IMG/VR virus record: IMGVR_UViG_3300015076_000009
Location: 1-27,753 of that record
From: a virus
DNA: 27,753 bases
Direction: 5' to 3' (one strand)
The notes under the pieces are model-generated. The model saw only the letters and a program-made list of their open reading frames with translations, ran no database searches and was not told where the DNA came from. A program made the translations under genes and the position numbers. Positions 1 to 6,677 of the stretch are shown here, in pieces (position 1 is the first letter of the stretch; every line of letters starts with the position of its first letter).

Positions 1-801
1 TGTAGCAGCGGAACCAGCCGAACCGCCTGCGCCACCGTTGCCGCCAATACCGAAGCCCAAACAGTTGCAGCCGCCGCCCCCGCCACCGAGGCTCACGCTT
101 CCAGTCGTCGAGCCTGCACCGCCTGTTGGGATAGCTGGGCCATATGATTCCATGTTGGAATTGGCAGTGCCACCATTGCCACCATTGCCACCTGCGACCG
201 ATCCAGTGGGGTTGCCACCGCCACCGCCACCGCCACCGCAGGAGTTTCGAGTGCCGCCGAACATACCATTGGGGCTATCGCCGCCTGCAGATCCGTTGGC
301 ACCAGTAGCAGCACCGCCCGCGCCAGCTTGACCGTAAGGTACCCCGGTACCACCGCTGCCACCGGACGATCCGACAGAAGACGAACTGTTGCCCGGAGCA
401 AAGGCAGGACCCCCGGCGCAGTAGAATGCTACGAGACCGCCTGTGATGCTAGAGGTTCCACCTGCACCGCTGGCGCCGCCTTGCACACCGGCGTTACCAG
501 CAGCACCAGCAGCAATTGTCAAGGTTGTACCTTGAACAACCGGCATCAGGGCTTGGACTAGCTGTGCACCTGCTGCACCGCCGCCACCCCCCGCGCGACT
601 GACCGTACCGGTATTGACGCCACCCCCAGCACCACCCGCCCCACCACCGCACATGTCGATGACAAGCTGAGCAACTGCCTGAGGAACAGCCCACGTCCAG
701 GGGCTTGCCGTGGACGTGGCGTCAACGACACCGTCTGTGACCACACCAGTGCCGGGGATGAACTCGACGACGTGTTGTGTTACTGCTTCTCCGCCGAACA
801 T
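1..801 (-). CDS. Glycine-rich tail/adhesin-type protein, 3' end outside window
   Basis: The frame is open from an ATG at 801 down to base 1, so at least 267 codons are present and the C-terminus lies beyond the window. GGAGAG lies 5 bases before the ATG. The first ~35 residues are ordinary and include PWTWAVPQAVAQLVIDMCGG, the pattern that opens phage glycine-rich (Gly_rich-type) tail modules. The rest is dominated by runs of Gly with Ala, Ser, Asn and Thr, for example GGGGGGGG near the middle. Such segments in phage tail-tip adhesins form packed polyglycine helices at the distal end of the fibre. It follows the structural-type gene at 826-1242 by 24 bases, so the two are probably co-transcribed. 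The tail assignment is inferred from composition and neighbour; the frame itself is clear. Confidence 0.8.
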   Translation of the reverse strand, partial: MFGGEAVTQHVVEFIPGTGVVTDGVVDATSTASPWTWAVPQAVAQLVIDMCGGGAGGAGGGVNTGTVSRAGGGGGAAGAQLVQALMPVVQGTTLTIAAGAAGNAGVQGGASGAGGTSSITGGLVAFYCAGGPAFAPGNSSSSVGSSGGSGGTGVPYGQAGAGGAATGANGSAGGDSPNGMFGGTRNSCGGGGGGGGNPTGSVAGGNGGNGGTANSNMESYGPAIPTGGAGSTTGSVSLGGGGGGCNCLGFGIGGNGGAGGSAGSAAT

Positions 802-825
802 GTTCTCTCCCTCTAGCCGGTAGGC

Positions 826-1242
826 TTAGTTCGCGTTGGTCAGCGTGCCACCGGTGACCGACACGACTTGCGACGTCGCGATCGAGGTGTTGTTCAGGTT
901 GATGTCGCAGCCCGTCGTGCCGACCGAACCGTCGATCACTGCCGTGGTGCCATCCGACTTGAACAGGCGGAAGAAGCCTGCGGTCGTGCCCGCTGCGGCG
1001 CCGGCTGTACCGGTACCGTTGGCGATCGAGTTCAGTGTCAGGACGCCAGCCGACGAAGCTGGGGCGAACGTTGCGTTGCAGATCAGCTCGGCGAGCATAA
1101 CCTGAGCGCCGAGCGCAGTGTCGGGGGTTGCCGGTTGCGAACCGCTGTAGAAGCGCAGCTTGGCACTGCCGCCCACAGCCGTGGTGATCGCGTCTTGCTG
1201 TGCGTTCTTGAGAACCGCGCTGTACTTGAGGTTAGAGGCCAT
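826..1242 (-). CDS. Phage structural-type protein, tail-fibre region
   Basis: This 138-residue protein has GGAG 7 bases before its ATG. It lacks a signal peptide or membrane segment and is rich in Ala, Gly, Thr and Ser. The stretch KLRFYSGSQPATPDTAL followed by LAELICNATFAP matches a recurrent small-protein type found near tail-fibre genes of proteobacterial phages; its exact role is unknown. The predicted character is beta-rich, without catalytic motifs. It precedes the glycine-rich protein by 24 bases in the same direction, so both likely belong to virion morphogenesis or host-recognition genes. Upstream (1243-1319) there is a CACTG/CAGTG stem but no clear promoter. Confidence 0.8.
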   Translation of the reverse strand: MASNLKYSAVLKNAQQDAITTAVGGSAKLRFYSGSQPATPDTALGAQVMLAELICNATFAPASSAGVLTLNSIANGTGTAGAAAGTTAGFFRLFKSDGTTAVIDGSVGTTGCDINLNNTSIATSQVVSVTGGTLTNAN

Positions 1243-1319
1243 GTGCTGCTCCGCAGGTTGCTAGGAAGATTTCGTAGCGCAATACTACACTGCGGAATCA
1301 GTGATCAACGGAGCAAATA

Positions 1320-1553
1320 TCACATTTCAGTTGCAACATACAGGTGAGTGATCCGACTTCTCACGCGGTAGACAGGTCGACCATTATATGTCGGGGGTTC
1401 GGTGGATTGGTTCAACCAATGATCAAGCGAACCGTTCATGATTCGTCGATCGCATTCGGAGGCTAGCTCAACGAACGAAGTGTCATCTATGTAGACTGCG
1501 ACAGGTTGATGCGCTTGGCTATATAGTTCTTCAAGGCGCTTCAGTATCGACAT
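1320..1553 (-). CDS. Hypothetical protein, 77 aa
   Basis: Not recognised. The ATG at 1553 has GGAG 6 bases upstream; a GTG at 1556 is a possible alternative giving one more residue. The protein begins MSILKRLEELYSQAHQPVAV, is charged, and looks like a small soluble alpha/beta protein without Cys motifs. Its start overlaps the end of the preceding gene (1531-1734) by 23 bases, which suggests coupled translation. Codon use resembles the neighbouring genes. Confidence 0.72.
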   Translation of the reverse strand: MSILKRLEELYSQAHQPVAVYIDDTSFVELASECDRRIMNGSLDHWLNQSTEPPTYNGRPVYRVRSRITHLYVATEM

Positions 1554-1734
1554 CACATTCTCCGCAACAGCAAGGCGGGCGTGCCTTAGCTTGGAAGATC
1601 ATAACATGCATGTCGCTTGATGTTTTTTCTCCTTGCTGTTGAGCAGTAGGAGACAAATGTCCGGACTGCAATAGAGCGTCCAGCTCTGCTAGACTTTTTT
1701 CGATGATTCGAAGGGAATGTGCAGAGACAGTCAT
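1531..1734 (-). CDS. Hypothetical protein with Cys-rich C-terminus, 67 aa
   Basis: Not recognised. The start at 1734 is preferred over the longer ATG at 1752 because AGGGG lies 6 bases before it. Most of the chain is helical (SLRIIEKSLAELDALL). The last residues hold a dense cysteine cluster, PPCCCGEC, which could bind a metal ion or form disulfides. The 3' end overlaps the next gene by 23 bases. No function can be inferred. Confidence 0.68.
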   Translation of the reverse strand: MTVSAHSLRIIEKSLAELDALLQSGHLSPTAQQQGEKTSSDMHVMIFQAKARPPCCCGECDVDTEAP

Positions 1735-1786
1735 AAAAGACCCCTGATGCATAAAAAGGCAACTGACGTTGCACCAGGAGTATGAA

Positions 1787-2032
1787 TTAGCGCTTAGGAA
1801 TCGGATACTTTTGGGCGTCCTGCTCGGCAGTGTCTCCCATCGGAAAGAAGTCGTTCAGAAGAACAACTTGCTTCAGATGGAATCCGATCTTTCTTTCAGC
1901 ACGCATCTTGATACGCGGATCTTCCTTGGACTGTTCGTAGGCACGTAGCTTCATTGCTTCCCGCCAATGGTACAGTCGAAGATGACGAACGCCGTCGAGG
2001 TCGACTGTTACAGTTGTGGTGATAACTCTCAT
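1787..2032 (-). CDS. Hypothetical basic protein, 81 aa
   Basis: Not recognised. The ATG at 2032 overlaps the stop of the helicase gene as ATGA, so the two are translationally coupled. The protein has a short beta-type N-terminus (MRVITTTVTVDLDGVRHLRL) followed by a charged helical part rich in Lys and Arg. Coupling to the helicase suggests an accessory role in DNA transactions, but that is inference only. Confidence 0.75.
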   Translation of the reverse strand: MRVITTTVTVDLDGVRHLRLYHWREAMKLRAYEQSKEDPRIKMRAERKIGFHLKQVVLLNDFFPMGDTAEQDAQKYPIPKR

Positions 2033-3324
2033 TTGACCGCCAGAACAAGAAACTTCGAAGGACGCGTTGCACCAACGTACATCATTTGCGTACGATCGTT
2101 CGAACGGAAGATGTTCGCCCAGTCAACGAAGGCAATGTCGTACGTAGAGCCTTGCGACTTGTGCGTCGTGCAGGAATACGAATGACGCAGCGGAGCCAGC
2201 TTATTCAACGGCTTGCGCAAGTCAATGAGGCGTTTCACCTCTGCATTGTTCCCAGCCTTGCGGGCTTCCCAGACCCCGTTGGTGAGGTTCTTATGCGTTG
2301 CCGCAGCGTGGTCCGCGTCCAAGGCGACGTCCAGCACATACTCCACGCGCTGGGGTACGCCGTTCACCTCCAACGTGCGCCCTTCGCCCCGTAGGACCCC
2401 TACAGCGAACGTCCGCACTCCGCATTCCAGGATAGGATTCTCGACGCAGCTCACAACCGTCAGCATCTCGCCGTTATACAGCATGTCGGTTTGTTCGCTG
2501 TCCGGGTCGATTGTAGGCAGTTCGAAGGTTTCGTTGACAACAACCTTTTCACTGACACCGAACAATGCAGCATCTGGGAACAGAGCATGATGCATGATTG
2601 CATTGTGCTCATTCACAGCGGCATTCGTGAATGCGACGATGCGGGAATCCATCCCCTTACGTACCGCTTGCAATGCCCAATTGTGCAAATCGCCCATCTT
2701 GATTACAGACAAGGTGCGGGCCTCATCCTTGAATACAGTCAGATCAGACAAGACGAATGAACGTCCCGACTCATAGCAGTCACGCAAGAACGTTGCAACC
2801 TTGATGATTGCGCCTTCATAACGGACGACTTGTGTCATCAGGAACGTGTATTCGCAATTGAAGGTCGTCGACAACTTTTCGTTGATCGGAGGAAGCTGAG
2901 CAGGATCACCCAGATAGAGCAGCTTGACACGGCGTCCGCGAAGCTGCGTATCGTATTCCGCCTTTACCATCGATGCTTCATCGCAGATGATGAGGTCCGG
3001 ATTCTCCGAACCCTTACCCTGCGAGCGCTCCATTTCCCCGTCGTCATTTCGCTTGATGCGATTTCCGAGGAAAGAGTCGATTGTGCGGAACCCTGCGTTC
3101 AGGTGACCACACTTCTCGCGCAGCACGTCCAACGCCTTGTTCGTCGGCGCCAGGATCATGATGTTGATTTTCGGGTTTGCCGCGAGGACCTGTTTAGCCC
3201 AGTCAGCAGCAAGCCACGTCTTACCGGTTCCCGCGTACCCCTGCAAGCAGGCAGTCATCGCCCGGGGGTCGCTCAGCCAGTTGTTCAGAAACTGGCGAGC
3301 TTGTTCTTGTTGAATATAATGCAT
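2029..3324 (-). CDS. SF1B DNA helicase, Dda/RecD2-like
   Basis: This 431-residue protein shows the superfamily 1 helicase motifs in order: Walker A GYAGTGKT at residues 29-36, motif Ia-type LAPTNKA, Walker B with DEAS (LIICDEAS), motif III LGDPAQLPP, a motif V-like TTHKSQGSTYD and motif VI YVGATRPSK near the C-terminus. This arrangement is that of RecD2/Dda-type 5'-3' helicases, which unwind DNA at forks and displace bound proteins. The length matches Dda (about 440). AGGA lies 6 bases before the ATG, and an extended -10 (TGCTATACT) lies just upstream, so the gene can be transcribed separately. A coupled 81-aa gene follows. It sits away from the main replication operon, so it may serve initiation or recombination rather than the main fork. 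Confidence 0.93.
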   Translation of the reverse strand: MHYIQQEQARQFLNNWLSDPRAMTACLQGYAGTGKTWLAADWAKQVLAANPKINIMILAPTNKALDVLREKCGHLNAGFRTIDSFLGNRIKRNDDGEMERSQGKGSENPDLIICDEASMVKAEYDTQLRGRRVKLLYLGDPAQLPPINEKLSTTFNCEYTFLMTQVVRYEGAIIKVATFLRDCYESGRSFVLSDLTVFKDEARTLSVIKMGDLHNWALQAVRKGMDSRIVAFTNAAVNEHNAIMHHALFPDAALFGVSEKVVVNETFELPTIDPDSEQTDMLYNGEMLTVVSCVENPILECGVRTFAVGVLRGEGRTLEVNGVPQRVEYVLDVALDADHAAATHKNLTNGVWEARKAGNNAEVKRLIDLRKPLNKLAPLRHSYSCTTHKSQGSTYDIAFVDWANIFRSNDRTQMMYVGATRPSKFLVLAVK

Positions 3325-3384
3325 GTCGGTTCCTCAGTTGCTGAAGCAAGTATAGCACAAGCCTCGTACCGATGGAACCGACAT
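3323..3384. repeat. 11-bp inverted repeat flanking the helicase promoter
   Basis: ATGTCGGTTCC (3323-3333) and GGAACCGACAT (3374-3384) are perfect inverted copies 40 bp apart. The left copy contains the helicase start codon and Shine-Dalgarno region; the right copy lies beyond the -10 box. It could be a two-site operator. As RNA it could hide the start codon only if transcription began upstream of the local promoter. Confidence 0.6.
3349..3354 (-). promoter_or_regulatory. Extended -10 promoter for the helicase gene
   Basis: On the minus strand the sequence is TGCTATACT, an extended -10 (TGn-TATAMT). It is followed by TTGCTTCA and then by the helicase Shine-Dalgarno sequence. The -35 region is poor. 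The downstream TTGCTT also follows the -10 at 4436-4441. Confidence 0.5.
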
Positions 3385-3387
3385 ATT

Positions 3388-3558
3388 TCAGCTTTTTCGC
3401 TTTTCCAGCGCACCGGCGATGATGCCAGCAAGTGCCCTGTCATTCGGGTTTGTCTTGCCGGATTGCACACGTTTCAACAGCTCGGCAGCATTGTGGTGCA
3501 CCACTGCGAGCTCTTGATTGTTACGGGGAGACTTCATATGGGGGAAATGGGTGTTCAT
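3388..3558 (-). CDS. Hypothetical protein, 56 aa
   Basis: Not recognised. The ATG at 3558 is chosen over the upstream start at 3672 because GGAG lies 8 bases before it and the longer N-terminus would cross an inverted repeat. The protein is MNTHFPHMKSPRNNQELAVV followed by an amphipathic basic helix and ends EKRKS. It is small, His/Asn-rich at the start and basic overall. It lies between the DUF2786 gene and the helicase promoter. Confidence 0.65.
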   Translation of the reverse strand: MNTHFPHMKSPRNNQELAVVHHNAAELLKRVQSGKTNPNDRALAGIIAGALEKRKS

Positions 3559-3627
3559 GACTACCGCTCCAAAAGTTGCAAGAAGCAAGCACGAACTGCA
3601 CTTGCTATCTATGACTTTACAGCGATC

Positions 3628-3665
3628 ACAGGGGTAAATATGTGCGCTAGGGCTCCTACCCCTGT
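3628..3665. repeat. 9-bp inverted repeat in the 3559-3696 gap
   Basis: ACAGGGGTA (3628-3636) and TACCCCTGT (3657-3665) are perfect inverted copies with a 20-base loop. There is no clear T-run on either side. It may be an operator or an RNA stem-loop separating the DUF2786 gene from the genes after it. Confidence 0.5.
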
Positions 3666-3696
3666 AAGCCAACAGGCCAGTTACCGCACTGCCGAG

Positions 3697-4410
3697 TTAC
3701 TTGATGCTTCGGATTGCCTCAGGGGCCTTGATTTGCTTGCTGAGGTTCACTTTGTCAGCCGCTGAACGTCCAGCACCCATCGCCGCATCGTTGATGTTGC
3801 GCATACTGATTGACTTACCCGGCTTGACGTTCATGTTCTCGTTAAGCCAACCTTCGTTTTCCTTCGCGAAGTTGGTCTGAACGACAACAAGGTCTCGACC
3901 GCTAGACTGCTTCATCTCTTCGACAGCAGCGGCGCGCAGAAGGGAGACACGCACGGAGAGACGTTCAGCGAAACCGAGTCCGAACGAACGTCCTGCGGAC
4001 GTGAGACGGTGCCCGCCCGCCTTGTCGGCTTCGCGCAGCGCGTCCTTCACGATCCAGTCTGCCATCAGCATGGCCGTCGTGGCGTTGGAGGCACGACCGA
4101 CATAGGTGTACTTGCCGCGCGTGGCATTGATCTTGCCCATGTTGATGTACCGGCAGTCGAACAGCTTCGCAACCGCATTCCGGATCATCTGACACCAGGG
4201 CAGGTACCAACCTTCGCCATCGAAACGGCCGAGCGGATCGTCTCGCTCCCGCTGCGCTTGCGGAATGTCGGACATATCGAGCTGGTACTTCGCCATGAGC
4301 GAACTTGCCATGCGCATGGCAAGTTCGCGCTCATTCTCGGTACTGCCGCGCTCGTCATTCGCACGCTCCAGCAGCTTGCGAATCTTCTCGAGGACCTTTT
4401 CTTCAGCCAT
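3697..4410 (-). CDS. DUF2786 domain protein
   Basis: This 237-residue protein starts with the DUF2786 pattern: KIRKLLERAND, then TENERELAMRMASSLMAKYQLD (residues ~9-45). This helical module is common in phage and plasmid proteins, where its role is unknown. The remainder resembles the C-terminal domain usually paired with it in phages (WYLPWCQMIRNAVAKLFDCR, YTYVGRASNATTAMLMADWI, then SFGLGFAERLSVRV). GGAG lies 8 bases before the ATG and a promoter-like TTGCTG-N18-TATACT precedes the gene. No catalytic residues can be named with confidence. Confidence 0.85.
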   Translation of the reverse strand: MAEEKVLEKIRKLLERANDERGSTENERELAMRMASSLMAKYQLDMSDIPQAQRERDDPLGRFDGEGWYLPWCQMIRNAVAKLFDCRYINMGKINATRGKYTYVGRASNATTAMLMADWIVKDALREADKAGGHRLTSAGRSFGLGFAERLSVRVSLLRAAAVEEMKQSSGRDLVVVQTNFAKENEGWLNENMNVKPGKSISMRNINDAAMGAGRSAADKVNLSKQIKAPEAIRSIK

Positions 4411-4435
4411 TTGCTTCTCCAGTTGCGATTAAGCA

Positions 4436-4441
4436 AGTATA
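4436..4441 (-). promoter_or_regulatory. Sigma70-like promoter for the DUF2786 gene
   Basis: Minus-strand -10 box TATACT with -35 TTGCTG and an 18-base spacer. It is followed by TTGCTTAA and the GGAG of the gene starting at 4410. The -10 and following TTGCTT match those of the helicase promoter. Confidence 0.55.
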
Positions 4442-4450
4442 ATCTGAAGT

Positions 4451-4645
4451 TCAGAGTTTCAGCAAGTCCTTCATTTTCGGAGGGTATTCAGGATTAAGGC
4501 TGTACAGCTCTGAATAGAATCGCATAAGAGTGGACTTCCCCGGGCCTCGTACCCCGCTGTACGTAAGTCCAGCGAACCTATGCGTAGCTTGTTTGCCGCG
4601 CAGACGCTTCTTTTGCTTGCGCCGCCTTGTATTGGAATTGCTCAT
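4451..4645 (-). CDS. Hypothetical basic protein, 64 aa
   Basis: Not recognised. The start at 4645 overlaps the preceding stop as TGATG, which favours it over the longer ATG at 4711. The N-terminus is very basic (TRRRKQKKRLRGKQ), suggesting contact with nucleic acid, and is followed by a less charged part ending in a Tyr/Pro/Lys segment. It could be a small RNA- or DNA-binding protein, but nothing more specific can be said. Confidence 0.7.
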   Translation of the reverse strand: MSNSNTRRRKQKKRLRGKQATHRFAGLTYSGVRGPGKSTLMRFYSELYSLNPEYPPKMKDLLKL

Positions 4646-4884
4646 CAGTATTTGTAAATCGCCAGACCGAAGCTGAAAATTACAACGATCACATCGATGA
4701 TGTGAGACCATTTGGTCAGTTTGATGGCAATTCTACGATCATCAGTTGATTCGCCGAACATGTCTTTCAACATCTCCATGTTCGCTTGCACCGTTTTTTC
4801 AGGCGACAAAAGGCTACGAATCAACATGGACAGGATAACCAGTCCAATCAAAGCCATCAGGATAGAGCTAGAATGGGATGTCAT
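4645..4884 (-). CDS. Small membrane protein with two transmembrane segments
   Basis: Not recognised. With the start at 4884 the protein has 79 residues; an in-frame ATG at 4908 would add eight. Neither start has a strong Shine-Dalgarno sequence, and the first codons overlap the preceding gene, so coupling is likely. Two hydrophobic helices are visible, SILMALIGLVILSMLI near the N-terminus and IIDVIVVIFSFGLAIY at the C-terminus, joined by a charged ~40-residue loop. This hairpin topology is seen in holins and superinfection-exclusion proteins, but no lysis genes are nearby, so the role is open. Confidence 0.68.
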   Translation of the reverse strand: MTSHSSSILMALIGLVILSMLIRSLLSPEKTVQANMEMLKDMFGESTDDRRIAIKLTKWSHIIDVIVVIFSFGLAIYKY

Positions 4885-5128
4885 CTTCGGGAATGCGATT
4901 GTACGCATCTTTAGAAGGTTGTTTGATCGGAGTGTAAGAAGTTGACGCAGGACGCGGCTTCGCCGCGAAATTCAGATTGCCACTGCGAACATGATGTTCG
5001 ATGATTCCATCCGTTGCATTGATATAAGACGGGCAACGATAGACGATCACGCGCACAGGTGGGCGCAGACCTACAAGCGTGCACACTTCATGCGGTTCGT
5101 TGAAGTTTTTGCAGTCCAGACAGCTCAC
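4868..5128 (-). CDS. Small Cys4 protein with SSB-like acidic C-terminal tip
   Basis: This 86-residue protein starts with GTG at 5128, overlapping the preceding stop as GTGA, with GGAG upstream. Cysteines at 3, 6, 16 and 32 (CxxC then two single Cys) could hold a zinc ion. The middle is Pro/Ser/Thr-rich and looks disordered. The last six residues are EDDIPF, essentially the acidic tip of bacterial single-stranded DNA-binding protein (DDDIPF), which recruits repair and replication proteins. No OB fold fits in the remaining length, so it is not an ordinary SSB. It may imitate the SSB tail to attract or occupy host SSB partners; that is inference from the tail sequence. Confidence 0.75.
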   Translation of the reverse strand: MSCLDCKNFNEPHEVCTLVGLRPPVRVIVYRCPSYINATDGIIEHHVRSGNLNFAAKPRPASTSYTPIKQPSKDAYNRIPEDDIPF

Positions 5129-5583
5129 GATCCGTTCTCCGAGTAGAAGTTGGGCTTCTTGAGACGTCCGTGAAGACCTTGTTCGAAGATCATATGCACG
5201 CCGTAGTCATGGCACACGAACCAGTTCTTGTCTCCGTGAGTAGTCATCCCCCAGTTTTCCCGCTTAGTATCAGTAAAGAATGTGGGGATTTTGTCCGGGT
5301 ATTCCGACAACCCTGCGGGACGCGTGCGCTCCTGAATCAGGATCTTGCCATCCGGGGAGATACTGTCAATGGCTGCGAACCAACGACTGTGCTTCGTGCT
5401 GCGCACAGCCTGCCAGATATGCCACTCAGCAAGGTTCTGATAATTGGGGTACGGGTCAACTTCCACTTTGACCACATATCCAGGCTTCAACTTGCACTCA
5501 TAAACCTGGCGCGACATTCCGCCGCCCAATTTCTTTCCACACAGGATGTTGAATGCTTCTTGGCCGATTTCTTCAGCGATCAT
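5125..5583 (-). CDS. Minimal protein-kinase-fold protein, 152 aa
   Basis: With the start at 5583, one base after the preceding stop, the chain shows the main kinase landmarks: glycine-rich loop GGGMSRQV (20-27), VVKV with Lys39, a possible helix-C Glu53, hinge-like LIQERTRP (82-89), catalytic-loop-like TDTKREN with Asp105 and Asn110 (the D-x4-N spacing of HRDLKxxN) and DYG at 126-128 in place of DFG. Only 24 residues follow DYG, so most of the kinase C-lobe is absent; kinases are normally 250 residues or more. It could be a reduced kinase, a pseudokinase or an aminoglycoside-phosphotransferase-like relic. It starts right after the PEP-CTERM-like gene and overlaps the next gene by 4 bases. Confidence 0.7.
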   Translation of the reverse strand: MIAEEIGQEAFNILCGKKLGGGMSRQVYECKLKPGYVVKVEVDPYPNYQNLAEWHIWQAVRSTKHSRWFAAIDSISPDGKILIQERTRPAGLSEYPDKIPTFFTDTKRENWGMTTHGDKNWFVCHDYGVHMIFEQGLHGRLKKPNFYSENGS

Positions 5584-5584
5584 T

Positions 5585-6148
5585 TTACTTCGTCCGACGG
5601 GAAAGCCAGCGGTAGTAGCATGCAACAGCAATCCCGAAGCATGCCCACAGGCGCCAGATAGCAGCTTCCGGGACCGGGCTTGTCATCCTGTCCAATGTGA
5701 TTGTTCCGTTGACGTATTCGTTGAACGGCAGAGCGATCAAGAATGTGCCTGCATACATGTTGATATCCGCGTCACCTACGCTGAAAACGACACCTGCATT
5801 GTCGAATGCATCGCTTGTGCTCCATCCGTGCGGCACGTCGGTAGGACCGAAAAAGCGGTTGTCGTAGTCGTAAGCAGGATCCTTGCCAATAGGAATGATG
5901 CCGGAGATCGAAGAACCGTTCAGAACCCCTGAGAACGACAGAATTTGTTGGCCTAGTCCTCGGTCCACATCGGCAGTTGCCGTGGTGAATTGACCGGAAA
6001 GGTTGAACGCCGGATCGCTGTCGTAGACGTTGGAGAGTTCGATATCCCACACGGCTGCGGCGCTTGCAGGGGAAGACCAGCACAGCATGAACAGTGCCAT
6101 GACGGCAAGCATGATTGCGGAAACGAGCAGAGACTTGAATGTGGTCAT
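5585..6148 (-). CDS. Secreted protein with PEP-CTERM-like C-terminus
   Basis: The start at 6148 overlaps the preceding gene as ATGA; the longer upstream start at 6271 would run through that gene and is rejected. The 187-residue protein has a classic signal peptide (basic start, LLVSAIMLAVMALFMLCW core, ASA-AA cleavage site near residue 30). It has a beta-rich secreted body with many Asp, Gly, Ser and Thr. The tail has VPEA at 159-162, a hydrophobic span (WRLWACFGIAVACYY) and a basic end (RWLSRRTK). That order, VPEP-type motif, membrane span, arginine cluster, defines PEP-CTERM proteins, which exosortase sorts to the outer surface in polysaccharide-forming Gram-negatives. A host exosortase would be needed. 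The proline is replaced by alanine, so sorting is not certain. Confidence 0.75.
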   Translation of the reverse strand: MTTFKSLLVSAIMLAVMALFMLCWSSPASAAAVWDIELSNVYDSDPAFNLSGQFTTATADVDRGLGQQILSFSGVLNGSSISGIIPIGKDPAYDYDNRFFGPTDVPHGWSTSDAFDNAGVVFSVGDADINMYAGTFLIALPFNEYVNGTITLDRMTSPVPEAAIWRLWACFGIAVACYYRWLSRRTK

Positions 6149-6399
6149 TTGACGATTTGTCCTGTGACACAATTGCGCCAGCCGTGTGCGACGTCCGACA
6201 TGATTCGTTTCGGGGAAAGGACGATCACAGGGTAATGATTCCCCATTGCGAGCGGGCTGAAGGGGCGACATTCAACAGTGACGACGATTCCGACAGCTTC
6301 GGCAGCCATCAGAATTTCTGCGATACACTCCGAGAAGCGTTCCAAGTCGACATTGCTGTCGTAAAGCTTTTCGGAAATCTCGACCAGAATGTTGTTCAT
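6145..6399 (-). CDS. Hypothetical protein, 84 aa
   Basis: Not recognised. AGGCGAG precedes the ATG by 4 bases. The N-terminal half is helical (FSECIAEILMAAEAVGIVVTV) and the rest mixed, with no signal peptide or metal motif. Its stop overlaps the start of the PEP-CTERM-like gene as ATGA, so the two are translated together. TATACA and TATAGT boxes lie just upstream at 6416-6433. Confidence 0.75.
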   Translation of the reverse strand: MNNILVEISEKLYDSNVDLERFSECIAEILMAAEAVGIVVTVECRPFSPLAMGNHYPVIVLSPKRIMSDVAHGWRNCVTGQIVK

Positions 6400-6415
6400 T
6401 AGACTCGCCTGTTGA

Positions 6416-6433
6416 TGTATACTGCTTACTATA
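6416..6433 (-). promoter_or_regulatory. Candidate promoter(s) before the 84-aa gene
   Basis: Two -10-like hexamers occur on the minus strand, TATAGT (6433-6428) and TATACA (6421-6416), in the 29-base gap between genes. The region resembles the other internal leftward promoters. No good -35 is seen. Confidence 0.35.
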
Positions 6434-6677
6434 CGCGTATCTGCTTGGCGCGCAAAGCTTGAAGCTTGAAATCGTTCATCGCAATACGAGAATTGGTTTC
6501 GATCAACATCTCGAGGAATCCACCTCTCACTTCTGAGAAGGTAGGGTATAGATCGTCCATCGCCTTCTTCTTGGCATGTAGACCGGCTAGGGATTCTTCC
6601 AGTTTTTCGATCTGGGAAAGAAGCTTCTTCGCTTTGCGTTCTTCACGCCAAGCGAAGTATTGATAAATGATTTTCAT
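6429..6677 (-). CDS. Coiled-coil protein, 82 aa
   Basis: Not recognised by function. The ATG at 6677 overlaps the previous stop as ATGA, with AAGGTGG upstream. The chain is almost entirely helical and charged, with heptad-like REERKAKKLLSQIEKLEESL and further Leu/Lys/Glu-rich helices, so a short coiled coil and oligomerisation are expected. It is the third of three coupled genes (7398 to 6429), two of which encode coiled coils or helical bundles. Confidence 0.72.
   Translation of the reverse strand: MKIIYQYFAWREERKAKKLLSQIEKLEESLAGLHAKKKAMDDLYPTFSEVRGGFLEMLIETNSRIAMNDFKLQALRAKQIRV

Noticed and set aside
868-1347. 159-aa plus-strand frame opposite the structural gene
   Set aside because: Arg/Cys-rich mirror of the minus-strand gene and without a ribosome site.
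2830-3765. 311-aa plus-strand frame opposite the helicase
   Set aside because: It lies antisense to a clear SF1 helicase, has no ribosome site and an irregular composition.
4645-4884. Holin
   Set aside because: Two membrane segments fit, but no endolysin or spanin lies nearby, so the label is not supported.
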